Shown here one piece after another: positions 7,053 to 16,268 of a stretch of 21,226 nt of DNA. Positions within the stretch are counted from its first letter, which is position 1; each line of letters starts with the position of its first letter. The DNA lies in contig BFEA01000007.1 in assembly GCA_003427395.1 (NCBI GenBank), positions 4,171-25,396 of the forward strand. Reading direction: 5' to 3'. Source of the stretch: Chara braunii. Its lineage: Eukaryota; Streptophyta; Charophyceae; Charales; Characeae. The position numbers and the translations under genes are program-made. Under the pieces are notes generated by a model. That model ran no database searches. It saw only the letters and a program-made list of their open reading frames with translations, and was not told where the DNA came from.

Positions 7053-7775
7053 TGTCCTGTGGCAAGTCCCAGGAACAATTGTGCAGGAGGGTAAGCGTTG
7101 ATCGCGTTTGGCTTTTACGCCTCAAGGGATGTCATCACCATCCCCGCGGGTTTCGTTGCCAAGGTCGGGCTTGGATTTGGTGTACTGGCGGGACGCTATG
7201 GGTATCGCGCTGTCTGATTAATCGCTGGCGTCGCTCGGGGCAAGCCTCGGAATCTGACGAGGCTGGCCTCAGTCGAAGGTTGTGCTCTCGTTGTTCGGCC
7301 TCCGTTCGGGTCCGTCGAACGAATCCCGCAGCTCGATACTCGCTGTCTTGTTGGCACTCGGAGCACGGGGTTCAGGGCCAGTAGGGGGCGATCACGTGCC
7401 ACGGGGCAACCGTTAGGCAATGAAAGGGCAGTACGAGGTGGTAAGGAGGGAAGTCTGTCTCAACGGTGGAAACACCAGGTTCGGCGATGATGTGGCTCAC
7501 GTGCGAAGTGGGAAATTGGGAGGGAAAAGGGTTCGCGCTTCAGGCTCGTTCAATGTCCCACTCACAGACACATTCGTTTCCAGTCCAAAAGGGGAATTTC
7601 GGAGGGTTGGATCTGGGTCGTGCGAGAAGACAGGCATTTTTCCACTCCCAATATTCTCGGAACCATCGATGTCTCAAGCTTTCTCGATCCGTGACGTGGA
7701 AGGGAGTCCCATCATCCATGCTATCTGAAATTTGCAAGTTTAGACATCAATTCGAGCGTGGGTCTTGCAGACACG

Positions 7776-7813
7776 CGTGTAGGCGACACCCCTTTTTGGG
7801 TCGAGCCTACACG
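7776..7813. repeat. Hairpin, 9-bp perfect outer stem
   Basis: CGTGTAGGC (7776-7784) and GCCTACACG (7805-7813) are perfect inverted arms, with partly paired ACCC/GGGT further in. Lies within the second-family LTR-like region. Function unknown. Confidence 0.6.
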
Positions 7814-7904
7814 TATGTGCACAAGGTCACGTTCACAATCGGTTGGATCGGATCGACTGGATGTTCTCTGCCGGGTGATCACTTAATCAGTCGACAGGCT
7901 AGCC

Positions 7905-7916
7905 TGCCACGTGGCA
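7905..7916. promoter_or_regulatory. 12-bp G-box palindrome
   Basis: TGCCACGTGGCA is a perfect palindrome around the CACGTG core, longer than the 10-bp version in LTR family 1. Candidate bZIP/bHLH binding site. Confidence 0.4.
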
Positions 7917-8803
7917 CTTATGTTCTCGGGTGCGCATGGCCAAAAACAGACATCAGGAAGACAATCAGAGGGTAATCACACATTTGAATCAGTCATTCAC
8001 TTATCAGCCAAAGTCTACATCAGCCACGACCACCGAATTTCCGTCAGACTTTCCTCTCAATCCAAAAAAGGAACGGGGACTTGCCATGCACACGTGTGAT
8101 CCGACAAAGATAGCGTCAACAATCGGTTTGATCGGTCCACCCGATAACTTAGTTCCGAAGACGCATTTTCCCTAAGCCCAATACCCATGCATTAATCGAA
8201 ACTCAAGGGCCGTGCGGATTCCCAGAAAAGCAGAAAACGAGAGATCGACAAAGGTTTATGTATCAAGCCATGTAGCCGAAGAAGATCACATCATCATAAC
8301 CCAAGCTCACCGAGGTCATGCGCAAACAATCATCATACCCGATCTCGACATTTTGCAATAAAACAGGGGAAAGAAAAAAAGAGAACAAAAAGGAAAGGAA
8401 AAATCAAACCAAAACACCGAGAGGAACAATAACCAGAGATAGTCATGGGAAAAAATGTGGCTGATGCCACTTGTCAAAATTACCGAAGTGAGGGAAAAAA
8501 AGACACCATCCCAACACATTCCCTCTTTTTCACTATCCCTTACTTCGCATCACCTTCAATGTGGGCAGTCCGTCGCCTCGCACCAACACCGAGTCGTCAT
8601 CCCGCTTGGTCCGAGCACACAAGCCAAGTTCGCCCGTGCGCCACAGTTCGTCGTGGCCCACATGTCAACCCCGCTTACACGGCATTAGCTCATCGGATCG
8701 CCCGACTCACCTTACTCACCTTCCAACTTCCTCGTTAGTCGATCCTCACTGACCGCGCTAACCTTCCAAAATTCAGAGAGAGACAACTAATCCCGCTTGC
8801 AAA

Positions 8804-8810
8804 ATTTATA
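8804..8810 (-). promoter_or_regulatory. Candidate TATA box of second LTR family (minus)
   Basis: Minus strand reads GCTATAAATTTTGC. Its position near the putative U3 side fits an LTR promoter transcribing leftwards. No transcript start can be fixed from sequence. Confidence 0.35.
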
Positions 8811-9116
8811 GCGTGCACGTTTGCGCGAGATACCCGAGATTATGCCAAAGTAGGAGAAAGGAGGAGGTGCCTACGTGTGCATGGTCAAGCTGCGAGGCGG
8901 GGGACGGAACCGCTCTCCACTCGTTAATCCAGTCATGCAACATGGGGACCAATCAGAGCAGAGAAAGGGATGTGCATACACAGGTGGGGGGGAGGCGGGA
9001 AGGAAAAAACACGAAGGACATCAAGAACAAGAAGATTACAGTTGCAACTGCACCCGCCAAAAATTACAGTTACACGCAAGATTAAGGTGCACATCTATGT
9101 GTCTGATTTTCGATTC

Positions 9117-9144
9117 AACGGGGGTTTACCGTTGAACCCCCGTT
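9117..9144. repeat. Perfect 10-bp stem hairpin
   Basis: AACGGGGGTT (9117-9126), 8-nt loop TACCGTTG, AACCCCCGTT (9135-9144). It lies 17 bases left of the synthetic adapter but is not part of any adapter I know, so it is probably genomic. Confidence 0.75.
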
Positions 9145-9161
9145 ACAACGCCGCGCTATAC

Positions 9162-9199
9162 CTGTCTCTTATACACATCTAGATGTGTATAAGAGACAG
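9162..9199. other. Nextera mate-pair junction adapter (contaminant)
   Basis: CTGTCTCTTATACACATCT (9162-9180) is followed directly by AGATGTGTATAAGAGACAG (9181-9199). These are the two orientations of the 19-bp hyperactive Tn5 mosaic end used in Nextera kits; placed back to back they are the 38-bp circularisation junction of the mate-pair protocol. The integrase frame runs into it and ends in the typical read-through LSLIHI. The flanks show no 9-bp target duplication. This is laboratory sequence, and the DNA on its two sides is not truly adjacent. Confidence 0.97.
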
Positions 9200-10746
9200 T
9201 TCCGTCACTTCGTAAATGCCGGTATAGCGTGGGTGGATCTTGGAGGAGCGCGCAGATTTTCGTACCTGCACCAAGTCCTCGATTTTATAATAGGGCATTG
9301 GTCCCGCTGTCGCGTGTCGGTTCTCATAGTCCCGGATCTGCCGTTGATGCGTCAGATCTACGACCCTTTGTTGTCTTCGGGCTAACGCGGGATAGGTCCG
9401 GGCCATCAGATCCAGGTGATGCTGGGCCTTGTCCTTGTGCTGGGCCCGGGTCACTCTAACTTCCGTACCCACTAGAGGTGACAACTGCACTCTGGGACGC
9501 TATTGGTTCTCAGTTGGAACGGGGACACCCCGGTGCTCCCGTGGGGAGTAGCCCGAAAGACGGCCAAAATGTGGTCAACTATGACATGCCAGGGCCTGGT
9601 ATCACTTGTCGTGATATTCCGTCTAAGTGTAGTCTTGATCATTCGGTTGGCATTCTCTACGAGCATGTTGGCTTGAGGCCAGTGCCCTGGGGAGTATGGA
9701 ATTCTAACGTCTGCATTTACAAGATGTCGCTCTACTTCCCCCTGGAACTCGGATCCATTGTCCATATGTATCTCTTCTACGTCCAGGTGCATGCACAAAA
9801 AGCGATTAATGTACCAGGCTACTTCCTGCGAGTTCCGACTGGTCATTGGATACGCTTCGATCCATTTCGAAAAATGATCTACAGCTACAAGAAGAACATT
9901 GAGTTCTCCTTGATCAACAGCGCCTCTCGGCGCGTTGATGTCCGTCGTATCGATACTGACCCGTTGGAAGGGGCGCTCTACCCGGGTAGGAACTATTGCA
10001 CGGGGCATCTGTATCGGCGCCTTATTGGCCGCGCAGGCCGAGCAAGTCCGGACGATGTATTTCACATCCCCCCGGATTCCCGACCAGTACCATCCGGTTT
10101 TCTCTATTGCTTTTTCCGTGTATTTGACTGCAAAGTGGACCGCATCCTCCTCATGGGCGGCTCGTGTCCAATCGAACCTGGCCTGTGGGTGTGGAACCGT
10201 CAGCCAACTAGATCCGTCAACGTCATTATCTTTTCATTTTTGAAGGACGGATCCCTGCCAGCGGTAACCGTGCGCCTGTTCCGTGACACGTCGCCGTTCA
10301 GCCTTGGTAAGTTCCGTCACCGGGTCGCCTGTCAGCCTCCGTAATAGCAGAAGATCCGTCCAGACTTCTGCTCGGCGGACACTTGGCAAAAATTCGTCTG
10401 CCGTTCTGGCTTCCAGATACCGTTTTTCTATAGGTACGTGGTCCGTTCGACAGTTGGGACAGTTTAAACTTTTTCCATTCCGATACCGGGCACAACTCCC
10501 GTGGGACCGGACGATGTGACATTGACTACATTGTACCCAAGGAAGAAAGCTCGGCCCCTCGAGAGGAGGATCTCCCCCTGCCGGTATCATGGGCAAGGTG
10601 CAGAAGAAACAGATTTGGGAAGACGTGCTCGGAGGGGAGTCAGGGTCAGGAGAGGGGGTTGAAGAATAGGGGAGGGGAGAAGGGGTGGCGTCCTCCTCAT
10701 GGGAGATCGCCATCTTCGATTGCTGCAGTACTTTTGCGGAGGACAT
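9200..10746 (-). pseudogene. PHD-like finger and integrase (element 2)
   Basis: The frame opens at ATG 10746, in the +1 phase to RNase H and overlapping it by 50 bases. A Pro/Ser-rich linker precedes a C4HC3 finger with C46, C49, C73, C76, H82, C85, C96 and C99 (10611-10450), spacing C-x2-C-x23-C-x2-C-x5-H-x2-C-x10-C-x2-C, which fits a PHD-type fold. TGA at 10234-10236 interrupts. Then come the HHCC zinc domain and the catalytic core: Asp in SIDTTD (9949-9951), Asp in HMDNGSEF (9760-9762) and Glu in LVENANRM (9655-9657), with 34 residues between the last two. One base is missing in a C run near 9494-9496. The C-terminal part (PYYKIEDLVQVR, then HPRYTGIYEV) continues in another frame until the adapter. 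It would join cDNA ends to target DNA; this copy cannot. Confidence 0.9.
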
Positions 10747-11436
10747 TCACCTCCCCGTAGCCGGGTTCCGTCGAAGGCGAAATCGGCTTGCACGGGATGA
10801 GCTTTTCATTCGCGGGACTCTTGTTCGGCGGCTGGAGTCGCGTCAGACCATCGGCGTTCCCGTGCTGCCTGGTGGCGCGGTGGCGGATGTCGAAGTCGTA
10901 GTCCTACAATCTCACCGCCCACCTTTCCAGGGTACCCGTGTAGTCCGTGTTGTTCTGCAACGATACCAATGGCTGATGATCCGTCACGAGCAGGAACTTC
11001 TGGCCGTACAGATACGGTCGAAAGTGCTGAACCCCCCACACCACCGCCAAGCACTCACCCTTGCACGCCTCGTAGTTTGACTGCACCTGACTTAGCGTTT
11101 TGGACGCATACTCGATTACATGCTCCCTTCCATCCGTTCCTTGCTGAGTCAGCACCGTCGATATCGCCTGCGGCTGCCAGTCGGTATGCGACGCAAATTG
11201 TCTTGTTGGATCGGGACGCGCCAGCACGGGTGCCGATGTAAGAGCCTCCTTGAGTGCCCGAAAAGCCGCCTCGCATTCCGGAGTCCAGATCAGTTGCTCC
11301 TCCTTTTTCAGGAGGTTCGTCAGCGGCTTGGCGAGGCAGGCAAAGCTCCGAATGAAGCGTCGGCAATAAAAGGCCAGCCCTAGGAAGGCTCGAACCTGAG
11401 TGAGCGTGACCGGGGCCGGGGCTTCTCGAACCGCTG
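10697..11436 (-). pseudogene. RT C-terminal part and RNase H (element 2)
   Basis: Begins after a one-base deletion near 11440 that shifts the frame out of RT. The RT tail (RAFLGLA, then WTPECEAAF) is followed by RNase H with the HTDWQ aspartate, NYEACKGECLAVVW glutamate block and TDHQPL aspartate. Gypsy elements usually have TDAS at the first site; TDWQ is a variant also seen in element 1. TAG at 10904-10906 replaces the CAG present in element 1. After the domain a hydrophilic tail ends at TGA 10697-10699, inside the next frame. Role: degrades the RNA strand of the hybrid. Confidence 0.9.
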
Positions 11437-12411
11437 CTACCTTTCTGGATCCGGTTTCAGTCCCTCAACCGTGATGATGTAGCCCAAAAAGGAAATTTCG
11501 GACAGAAGGAGCTCATTTTTCTCCAGAGCCACTTTGAACCCCGCATCTTTCAACGCATGCAACACCCACTCGACATGTTTCACATGGTACTCGTAGGTTT
11601 TGGAAAAGACCAAAATGTCATCCATGTACACAATCACACAGAAATTTATCAATGGCTGTGTCAAACGGGTTTTGTTAACGAACTCGGCGAAGGCCATATT
11701 CATGGCCCGCTGGAATTTTGCAAGGGCATTGCGAATTCCCATGGGACAACGGATCCACTTCCATGTGCCGTCGAACAGGACAAAAGCGGTTTTTGGTCGG
11801 TCTTCTGGTCAGGCTGCGACGTGGTGAAAACCGTGTCGAACATCGAACTTGGAAAAGACCCGAGCGGACCCGATAGCATCCAGCAGATCGTCAATCTGCG
11901 GCAGCGGATAGTCATCTTTGGTAGTAATAGCGTTTAATTTGCGGTAGTCAATACACACCCGGACTGAGCCGTTCCCTTTCGACACGAGGACCACGAGAAA
12001 CGACCACGGTCCAAGCGATGGTTCAATCCACCCCAATCGCTCGAACTCCCGTACCCTTTCCAGGGCCAGCTGTCTTTCCCTTAGGGAATAACGGTACGGT
12101 CGGCAATGTATCGGCGCGCGATCACCGGTATCAATCGCGTGTTGCATCAGGTGGGTCAGTCCTATATCGTGGTTCTGGATACTGACGGCCTCTGGGTAGG
12201 CCCGTATAACTGCCAAAAGAAGGCGTTTGTAGTCGTTCGGCACATGGGCCGGCAGCCGAACGTCCACGTTTCCCTCAGGGAGGGAGATCGTCGACGTAAC
12301 CATGGGGACTGCCGCGCTGGCTTCGGGGTAGGCACCAAACAGAGAATTGTCGTTTTTTGCCGAAAGCACGGTCGCGATAAGTTGATTGTCTGCTGGGCTT
12401 ACCGGTTCATT
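11437..12411 (-). pseudogene. Reverse transcriptase (element 2)
   Basis: Makes cDNA from the element RNA using the tRNA primer. In order on minus: RERQLALERVREFERLGWIE, VRVCIDYRKLNAIT, DDYPLPQIDDLLD, domain A FSKFDVRHGFHHV with its catalytic Asp, PMGIRNALAKFQRAM (domain B) and the catalytic YMDD (11617-11628), then FLGYIIT. TGA at 11809-11811 breaks the frame between domains A and B; reading continues in the same frame beyond it. The segment ends at TAG 11437-11439, created by loss of one G. All hallmark residues survive, so decay seems recent. Confidence 0.92.
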
Positions 12412-13536
12412 TTACATGTCAATGTCGTTCTCAAGCTCGGCTTCAGCCGCGGGTTCCACTGAAAAGGCCTGTATCAGTTCCTTCGACCTCCATCGATATT
12501 CCCTCGTCCGGGGTTGAAATGACACCCCTTCCTTCAAGAGCAGGGTGGCTTTTGCGTTTGTAAGCAGGGGCCTGGGAGGCCGAAAAGTTACATCGCACAA
12601 CCCACTGAGCTCCGTAAACCTTTCGGGTAGGGGGTCCGTCCTAAGATATAAGGACGCAGGGGGTTCCGAAAGGTCAATTATTCGCGACACCCTCACCAGG
12701 GGTTCTCCCTGCACCACGGATGAGAACGCGTGCGACCAATCGGACTCGCTCCGAACTATTTCCAGGGGTTCTCGTCGCCAGGAATGGCGCCACTGATCCT
12801 GAACCCGGATCTGATATCAGTCGGGTACATCAGTCTCGTCAGTTTCCGACGAAGTTTCATTTTCGCCTGGTGACAGGCGTCGGATCATGTTGATTTGATG
12901 GGCTTTCGTGGAGATTCGAGGCGCCGGCTGGGTGCGCATACGCACCGCCAATCTCATCGGTATCGTTTGTGGTTTGGGGTGGGCCGAGATGAGCACCACC
13001 TTACAGCTGTCAAAGTGCATTCGCGCTCCGACCGCCGCCTGCCACAGAATGCCTAGCAGAATATCATACGCCTGTTCATCCAGTACGATTGCGTCGCACA
13101 AACAATGCACCCGCCCCACCCGTATAGGCACGTCCGTTATCCGTCCCTTACAATGAATGTTGTCCTCCGTAGCGGATGTATACAGTTCATCCGGTCGGAG
13201 GGGCTGAACCTGTCCTTCCCTTCCCAATCGTTTCGTCAATCTCCAAGAAATGGCGACCGCTGACGATCCCGAGTCTAGGATGGCGGCCGAGGGGGTTCCC
13301 CAGACCTCGCAGTCGCACTCAACGCTTTTCCAAGTTATAGGATAGGCTCGGAGAAATACCTCAGGCTTTTCCGAGGTAGGATCTACGGTCTGGATCATTC
13401 CTACCCGGTTGGCTTCGTGCACCTTTGAGGTCGAGGGCTGTGACTCTTCGTTTGAAGGTAGGTCTCGTAGGACCGGCTTTTTGCCCTTTCGGCTTTCCTC
13501 GAATCGGCGTCTGTTTTTGAGGCATCGTTCGATCAA
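12412..13536 (-). pseudogene. Aspartic protease and linker of pol (element 2)
   Basis: Retropepsin-type protease that would cleave the Gag and Pol polyproteins. The catalytic motif ILDSGSS (Asp codon 13273-13275) and the C-terminal hallmark YDILLGILW are present. A linker of about 100 residues (around LYLRTDPLPERF) leads to RT. TGA 12817-12819 and TAA 12412-12414 interrupt an otherwise continuous frame shared with RT. Upstream, the frame would run straight on from gag but for the 64-bp insertion at 13531-13594, so gag and pol were probably one fused frame in the parent element. Confidence 0.85.
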
Positions 13537-13594
13537 CTTTTCGTTAGCCGCTTTCCTTGGTAATCCTTTGGACGTGACGTATCACTCCAATGCA
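13531..13594. repeat. 64-bp insertion with templated core
   Basis: The 23-mer at 13531-13553 recurs at 13595-13617, and the 44 bases at 13549-13592 are an exact copy of 13762-13805 from within gag. The added length (64) is not a multiple of three; it makes gag end at TAA 13544-13546 and throws protease out of frame. Confidence 0.9.
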
Positions 13595-14905
13595 GATCAA
13601 CTTTTCGTTAGCCGCTTGGGAAATGGTTAGCAGATAGGGAATAGGGACGGGGATCCGTAGATCCACAGCCTTCAATGCATCCAATACGTCGATGTGACCG
13701 TCTTTGTACTCAGGGCTAGGGGCCATGAGATCTTTGAACCCCGACCGCCAAGGCCCGAGGTCGCTTTCCTTGGTAATCCTTTGGACGTGACGTATCACTC
13801 CAATGGTCCCGAGTTCGAACATCGCCGCAGCCATATACTCATCAGGTCCTATCTCGGTGGCCGCAGGGGTCACTATTTCCGTTGTACCAGTATCCATCAC
13901 CGTGGCTACCCTCCCTTGTCCTGCAGCGATTGGAGCAGCCAACGGGATTTGGGAAGGTCCGGTGGGCCCCGCGGGCCCACTCTGCGTTCGAGGTTTCGGG
14001 CAATCTTTCACGAGGTGGCCCAGCTGATTGCAGTTGTAGCACCGTAGAGGCTGGGCAACTCCTGCTGCGGCTGGTCGGGTCATAGGGGTTCCAACGGCCA
14101 TGGCAGTTTGATGTCGTTGCGCCGCTGCCACCTGTTGCCGCTGCAAGTTTTGGACAAATTCCGTCACCGGGGCCACTACCATGACCAGCTGAGTCGCGAC
14201 CTCTTTCATAGATATTTCGTCCTCGTCCCGGCTTTCTTGAGCTTGACCAGAGCGTCGGGAGGTCGACGCGGAAGACGAAATTTTCCGATCCGAATTTATC
14301 TTCGCCGGTCCTAACCCGAAGCGATCCTCGAACATTCGTGCCGTAGCAGAGTAGCTATGGCGTCGGACACCCGAAGGGTCGTCTTCGTCGGACTCCGAAT
14401 CCAGACCCACATCGTAATTTTCCTTCCCGTACTTAATGGCATACTGAATGAGCTCGGTCAGGGTGTGTTCTATCGGGTTGCATTTCTTGCGGATCTTCTT
14501 CCGCAAGCGAGAATCGGACAGTCCCCTAACGAAATCAGTCCGCACCATCTTTTCATCGACCCCGGAGCGTTCGGCTAAGTAAGCAAAACACTCTGCATAT
14601 CTGGCCAAGGTTTCCCGAGGCTGCGGAGTATATTCTTTTATCAGGCGAAGGCAATGCCCGGGTGCGATGTGATTGAAACGCTCGAGAAACTTTCGTTGGA
14701 AGGTTAGCCAATTAGTGTAGGGGTTCTGCCCATACCACTCAAAAGCGGTTCCGGCTAACCTCCCCAGGATTCGTTCTCGAAGCAACTGGTCCGACCAGCC
14801 CTGGGCTTTCAAGGCGGCTAGCCAGGTGCGAGGGTCGGTATCATCCTCAGAGAAAATGGGAACTTCGGAGGGAGGAGGTACAAAATACAGGGGATGATTG
14901 GCCAT
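13544..14905 (-). pseudogene. Gag polyprotein (element 2), 3' end altered
   Basis: Structural protein that forms the virus-like particle and binds element RNA. First ATG after the PBS is at 14905 (MANHPLYFVPP), giving 453 residues; the frame is open further back, through the PBS, without another ATG. Residues about 27-160 look like a retrotransposon gag domain (WLAALKAQGWSDQLL, FEWYGQNPYTNW, FQRKFLERF, LARYAECFAYL). A charged, Ser-rich stretch follows, then one CCHC zinc knuckle, CYNCNQLGHLVKDC (14041-14000), and a Pro/Gly-rich tail. The last 20 residues repeat an internal segment (IGVIRHVQRITKES) because of the insertion at 13531-13594. The N-terminal 85% appears intact. Confidence 0.88.
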
Positions 14906-15141
14906 CACCGCGTGGTTATCGCCGCCGTTTCCACCCCCAATTCCGGGTTCCACCGTCGCGGGAGGCGGATCTCGAGCCCGGCCTCTCGCTCGGTTCTGAT
15001 TGCTATTCGCGGGCCGCCGTCGACGGGGAGCCAGCCTACTAAAAAATGAGACAAATCTAAAAAAAAGATAAAAAAGGAAAAAAACTCTAAGACTTAAACA
15101 GGGTAATCGTCCTAGGAAAACCTCGGAGCCGAAACGAATCA
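14906..15141 (-). other. Leader between PBS and gag
   Basis: About 236 bases between primer site and the gag ATG. Purine/pyrimidine-biased on the two strands (A-rich on plus at 15041-15090). Such leaders usually hold the packaging signal; no specific motif can be named. Confidence 0.5.
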
Positions 15142-15153
15142 GCTCTGATACCA
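15142..15153 (-). other. Primer-binding site, initiator tRNA-Met
   Basis: Minus strand reads TGGTATCAGAGC, complementary to the 3' end of initiator methionine tRNA and the commonest PBS of plant LTR retrotransposons. It immediately follows the U5 end of LTR C and fixes the element's orientation. Confidence 0.9.
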
Positions 15154-15214
15154 ACCTCACACCCCCTCGCGGCTTCTCGTCCTGGGTCGCCGATCAGAGT
15201 TATAGGAGGGGCGT

Positions 15215-15264
15215 GGCCAAGGAATTTTGGCCGTAGGGGTTGAGTCTCCCGGTCGGAACGGGAG
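15215..15264 (-). other. Two-hairpin module in LTR C
   Basis: Hairpin 1: GGCCAA (15215-15220) with TTGGCC (15227-15232); the loop differs from LTR B but the stem is the same. Hairpin 2: CTCCCG (15246-15251), loop GTCGGAA, CGGGAG (15259-15264). It lies about 60-110 bases from the PBS, in U5 or late R. Confidence 0.65.
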
Positions 15265-15705
15265 GCTCTCGTTTCGAACCAGAGCTTTACCCGGGATCGA
15301 TCTTTCACCACTGAGTCCCGTGGAGGCCGGGTCAGCCCAGGGTAACGAAAACCGAATAGTTCCGCAAAGACGAACTGCCGCAGTGAATCAAAACGAAGAA
15401 GGCCAGCCGGGGGACGAGGCCATGATGGTTAAGGACCGAAGACCGGGCCGTCGAGTTTTCGTTGTATAGGTGGTTGGTTCGAGGCCTTCAAGCCTCGGCG
15501 TCGGACTCACAAAGTCCGCGCGGAAGTTCCCGAGAGGGTGAAGCGGCGGGAGAACTTGTCGATACCCGAATTCGAAATTGCGAGGGCAGCGCCCCCGCAT
15601 TACGGGAGAGCTTAGGGAAACGTGCTGCTCCCTCGTAACCCAAGACCAGTCGTCGCCAAGAACACGAGTCCCCTTGGCAACACCAGCGGCAATCAAACGG
15701 CGGCC

Positions 15706-15715
15706 GCCACGTGGC
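15706..15715. promoter_or_regulatory. G-box palindrome in LTR C
   Basis: GCCACGTGGC at the same LTR position as in A and B. Confidence 0.4.
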
Positions 15716-16124
15716 GTGAGCTGCCGACCAGGGCAACACAGTCAAATCCGTATAAGCCAATATTAGAGCCGGGGAATCGAAACGATCAATTACGACGAAC
15801 CCGTCTCCCCTAATATTAAACGCCCGGGGCGGGTCTCGCCAATAGACTTGCTTCGTTCGACTCAAAGCGCGCCGGACATCCGCATCACAGTAGACGTCGT
15901 CGTTATCTGCGATGGGGAAGGCCGACAGCGAGATGGGACGATCGGAGGTAGGCGATAAACACGGGCCAGACCCCGCACTCCTGGTCATCGGTACCGACAC
16001 CGTCTCCATGCAACACTCGATGCAACCCTTGTCTCTCGAAGTTAGTGCGTCGGCAGAAGATGATGAACTCTAAGTTCTCTTCCCCGTCGCGGGGGCGTCG
16101 ACCGCGCGCGCGGACGCAGGCGGT

Positions 16125-16132
16125 TGACGTCA
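16125..16132. promoter_or_regulatory. CRE-like TGACGTCA in LTR C
   Basis: Perfect bZIP palindrome about 140 bases inside the U3 end, as in LTR B, although flanking bases differ between the two copies. Confidence 0.45.
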
Positions 16133-16268
16133 CCCGTACAGGGACGAGAAGTTCAAAAGCGATGACTACCAATTCAAAAAGAGAGGCGAGAGAGAGAGTG
16201 AGTTTACACCGAGACTGCGCGTGCGTGCAGGAAGGGCCGCGGAAGGGAGAGGAACAACGGGATTAACA

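Larger units (their letters stand above)
6925..9161 (-). repeat. LTR-like sequence, second family (partial)
   Basis: The left end TGTGACGCCCCAACCTCACG resembles the U5-side end of family 1, and the order of conserved blocks to about 7052 is the same: CGCGACTTC, GATCGGAGT, CTAAGGATTTTAG, loop GTCGGAA. Beyond that it diverges completely. In minus orientation a TATA box at 8804-8810 would fit a U3 promoter, and a purine-rich tract lies at 8345-8406. No coding frame is recognised. It would be unusually long (over 2.2 kb) for one LTR and is cut at 9161 by the adapter, so its right end is unknown. It may be an LTR plus unrelated flank. Confidence 0.5.
5348..10336. repeat. First copy of a ~5 kb direct duplication
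   Basis: Reappears at 16238-21226, offset 10,890 bases. Every open frame in one copy has an identical twin in the other, and I found no base difference in the lines I compared. The last difference before it is T at 5347 against C at 16237. The block contains the synthetic adapter at 9162-9199, so the duplication is most likely made by the assembler. This copy is probably the spurious one on its left side, because it enters the block from inside LTR B. Confidence 0.9.
9200..16268 (-). mobile_element. Element 2: Ty3/gypsy retrotransposon, minus strand
   Basis: Read on minus: LTR C (16268-15154), PBS for initiator tRNA-Met (15153-15142), leader, gag with zinc knuckle, aspartic protease, RT with YMDD, RNase H, PHD-like finger, integrase. 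Integrase after RNase H places it in Ty3/gypsy and not copia. In-frame stops at 12817, 12412, 11809, 10904 and 10234, one-base deletions near 11440 and 9495, and a 64-bp insertion at 13531-13594 make this copy dead. The integrase C-terminus, polypurine tract and 3' LTR are missing because the adapter at 9162-9199 interrupts the sequence. Confidence 0.9.
15154..16268 (-). repeat. LTR C, 5' LTR of element 2 (family 1)
   Basis: About 1,115 bases, full length by comparison with LTR B. The U5 end abuts the PBS; the U3 end is taken as TGTTAATCCC on minus at 16268. Contains the CRE-like site, G-box, AATATTA/TAATATT inverted pair (15759-15765 and 15811-15817) and two-hairpin module. It differs from LTR B by scattered substitutions. 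Its own 3' partner is not in the window, so insertion age cannot be judged. Confidence 0.8.

Noticed and set aside
9162-9199. A natural Tn5-like insertion or a terminal inverted repeat of a transposon
   Set aside because: The 19-mers are the engineered hyperactive mosaic end, stand back to back with nothing between, and lack a 9-bp target duplication.
9478-10344. 288-codon plus-strand frame
   Set aside because: It is the antisense of the integrase gene, whose catalytic and zinc motifs are on minus, and it has no recognisable domain.
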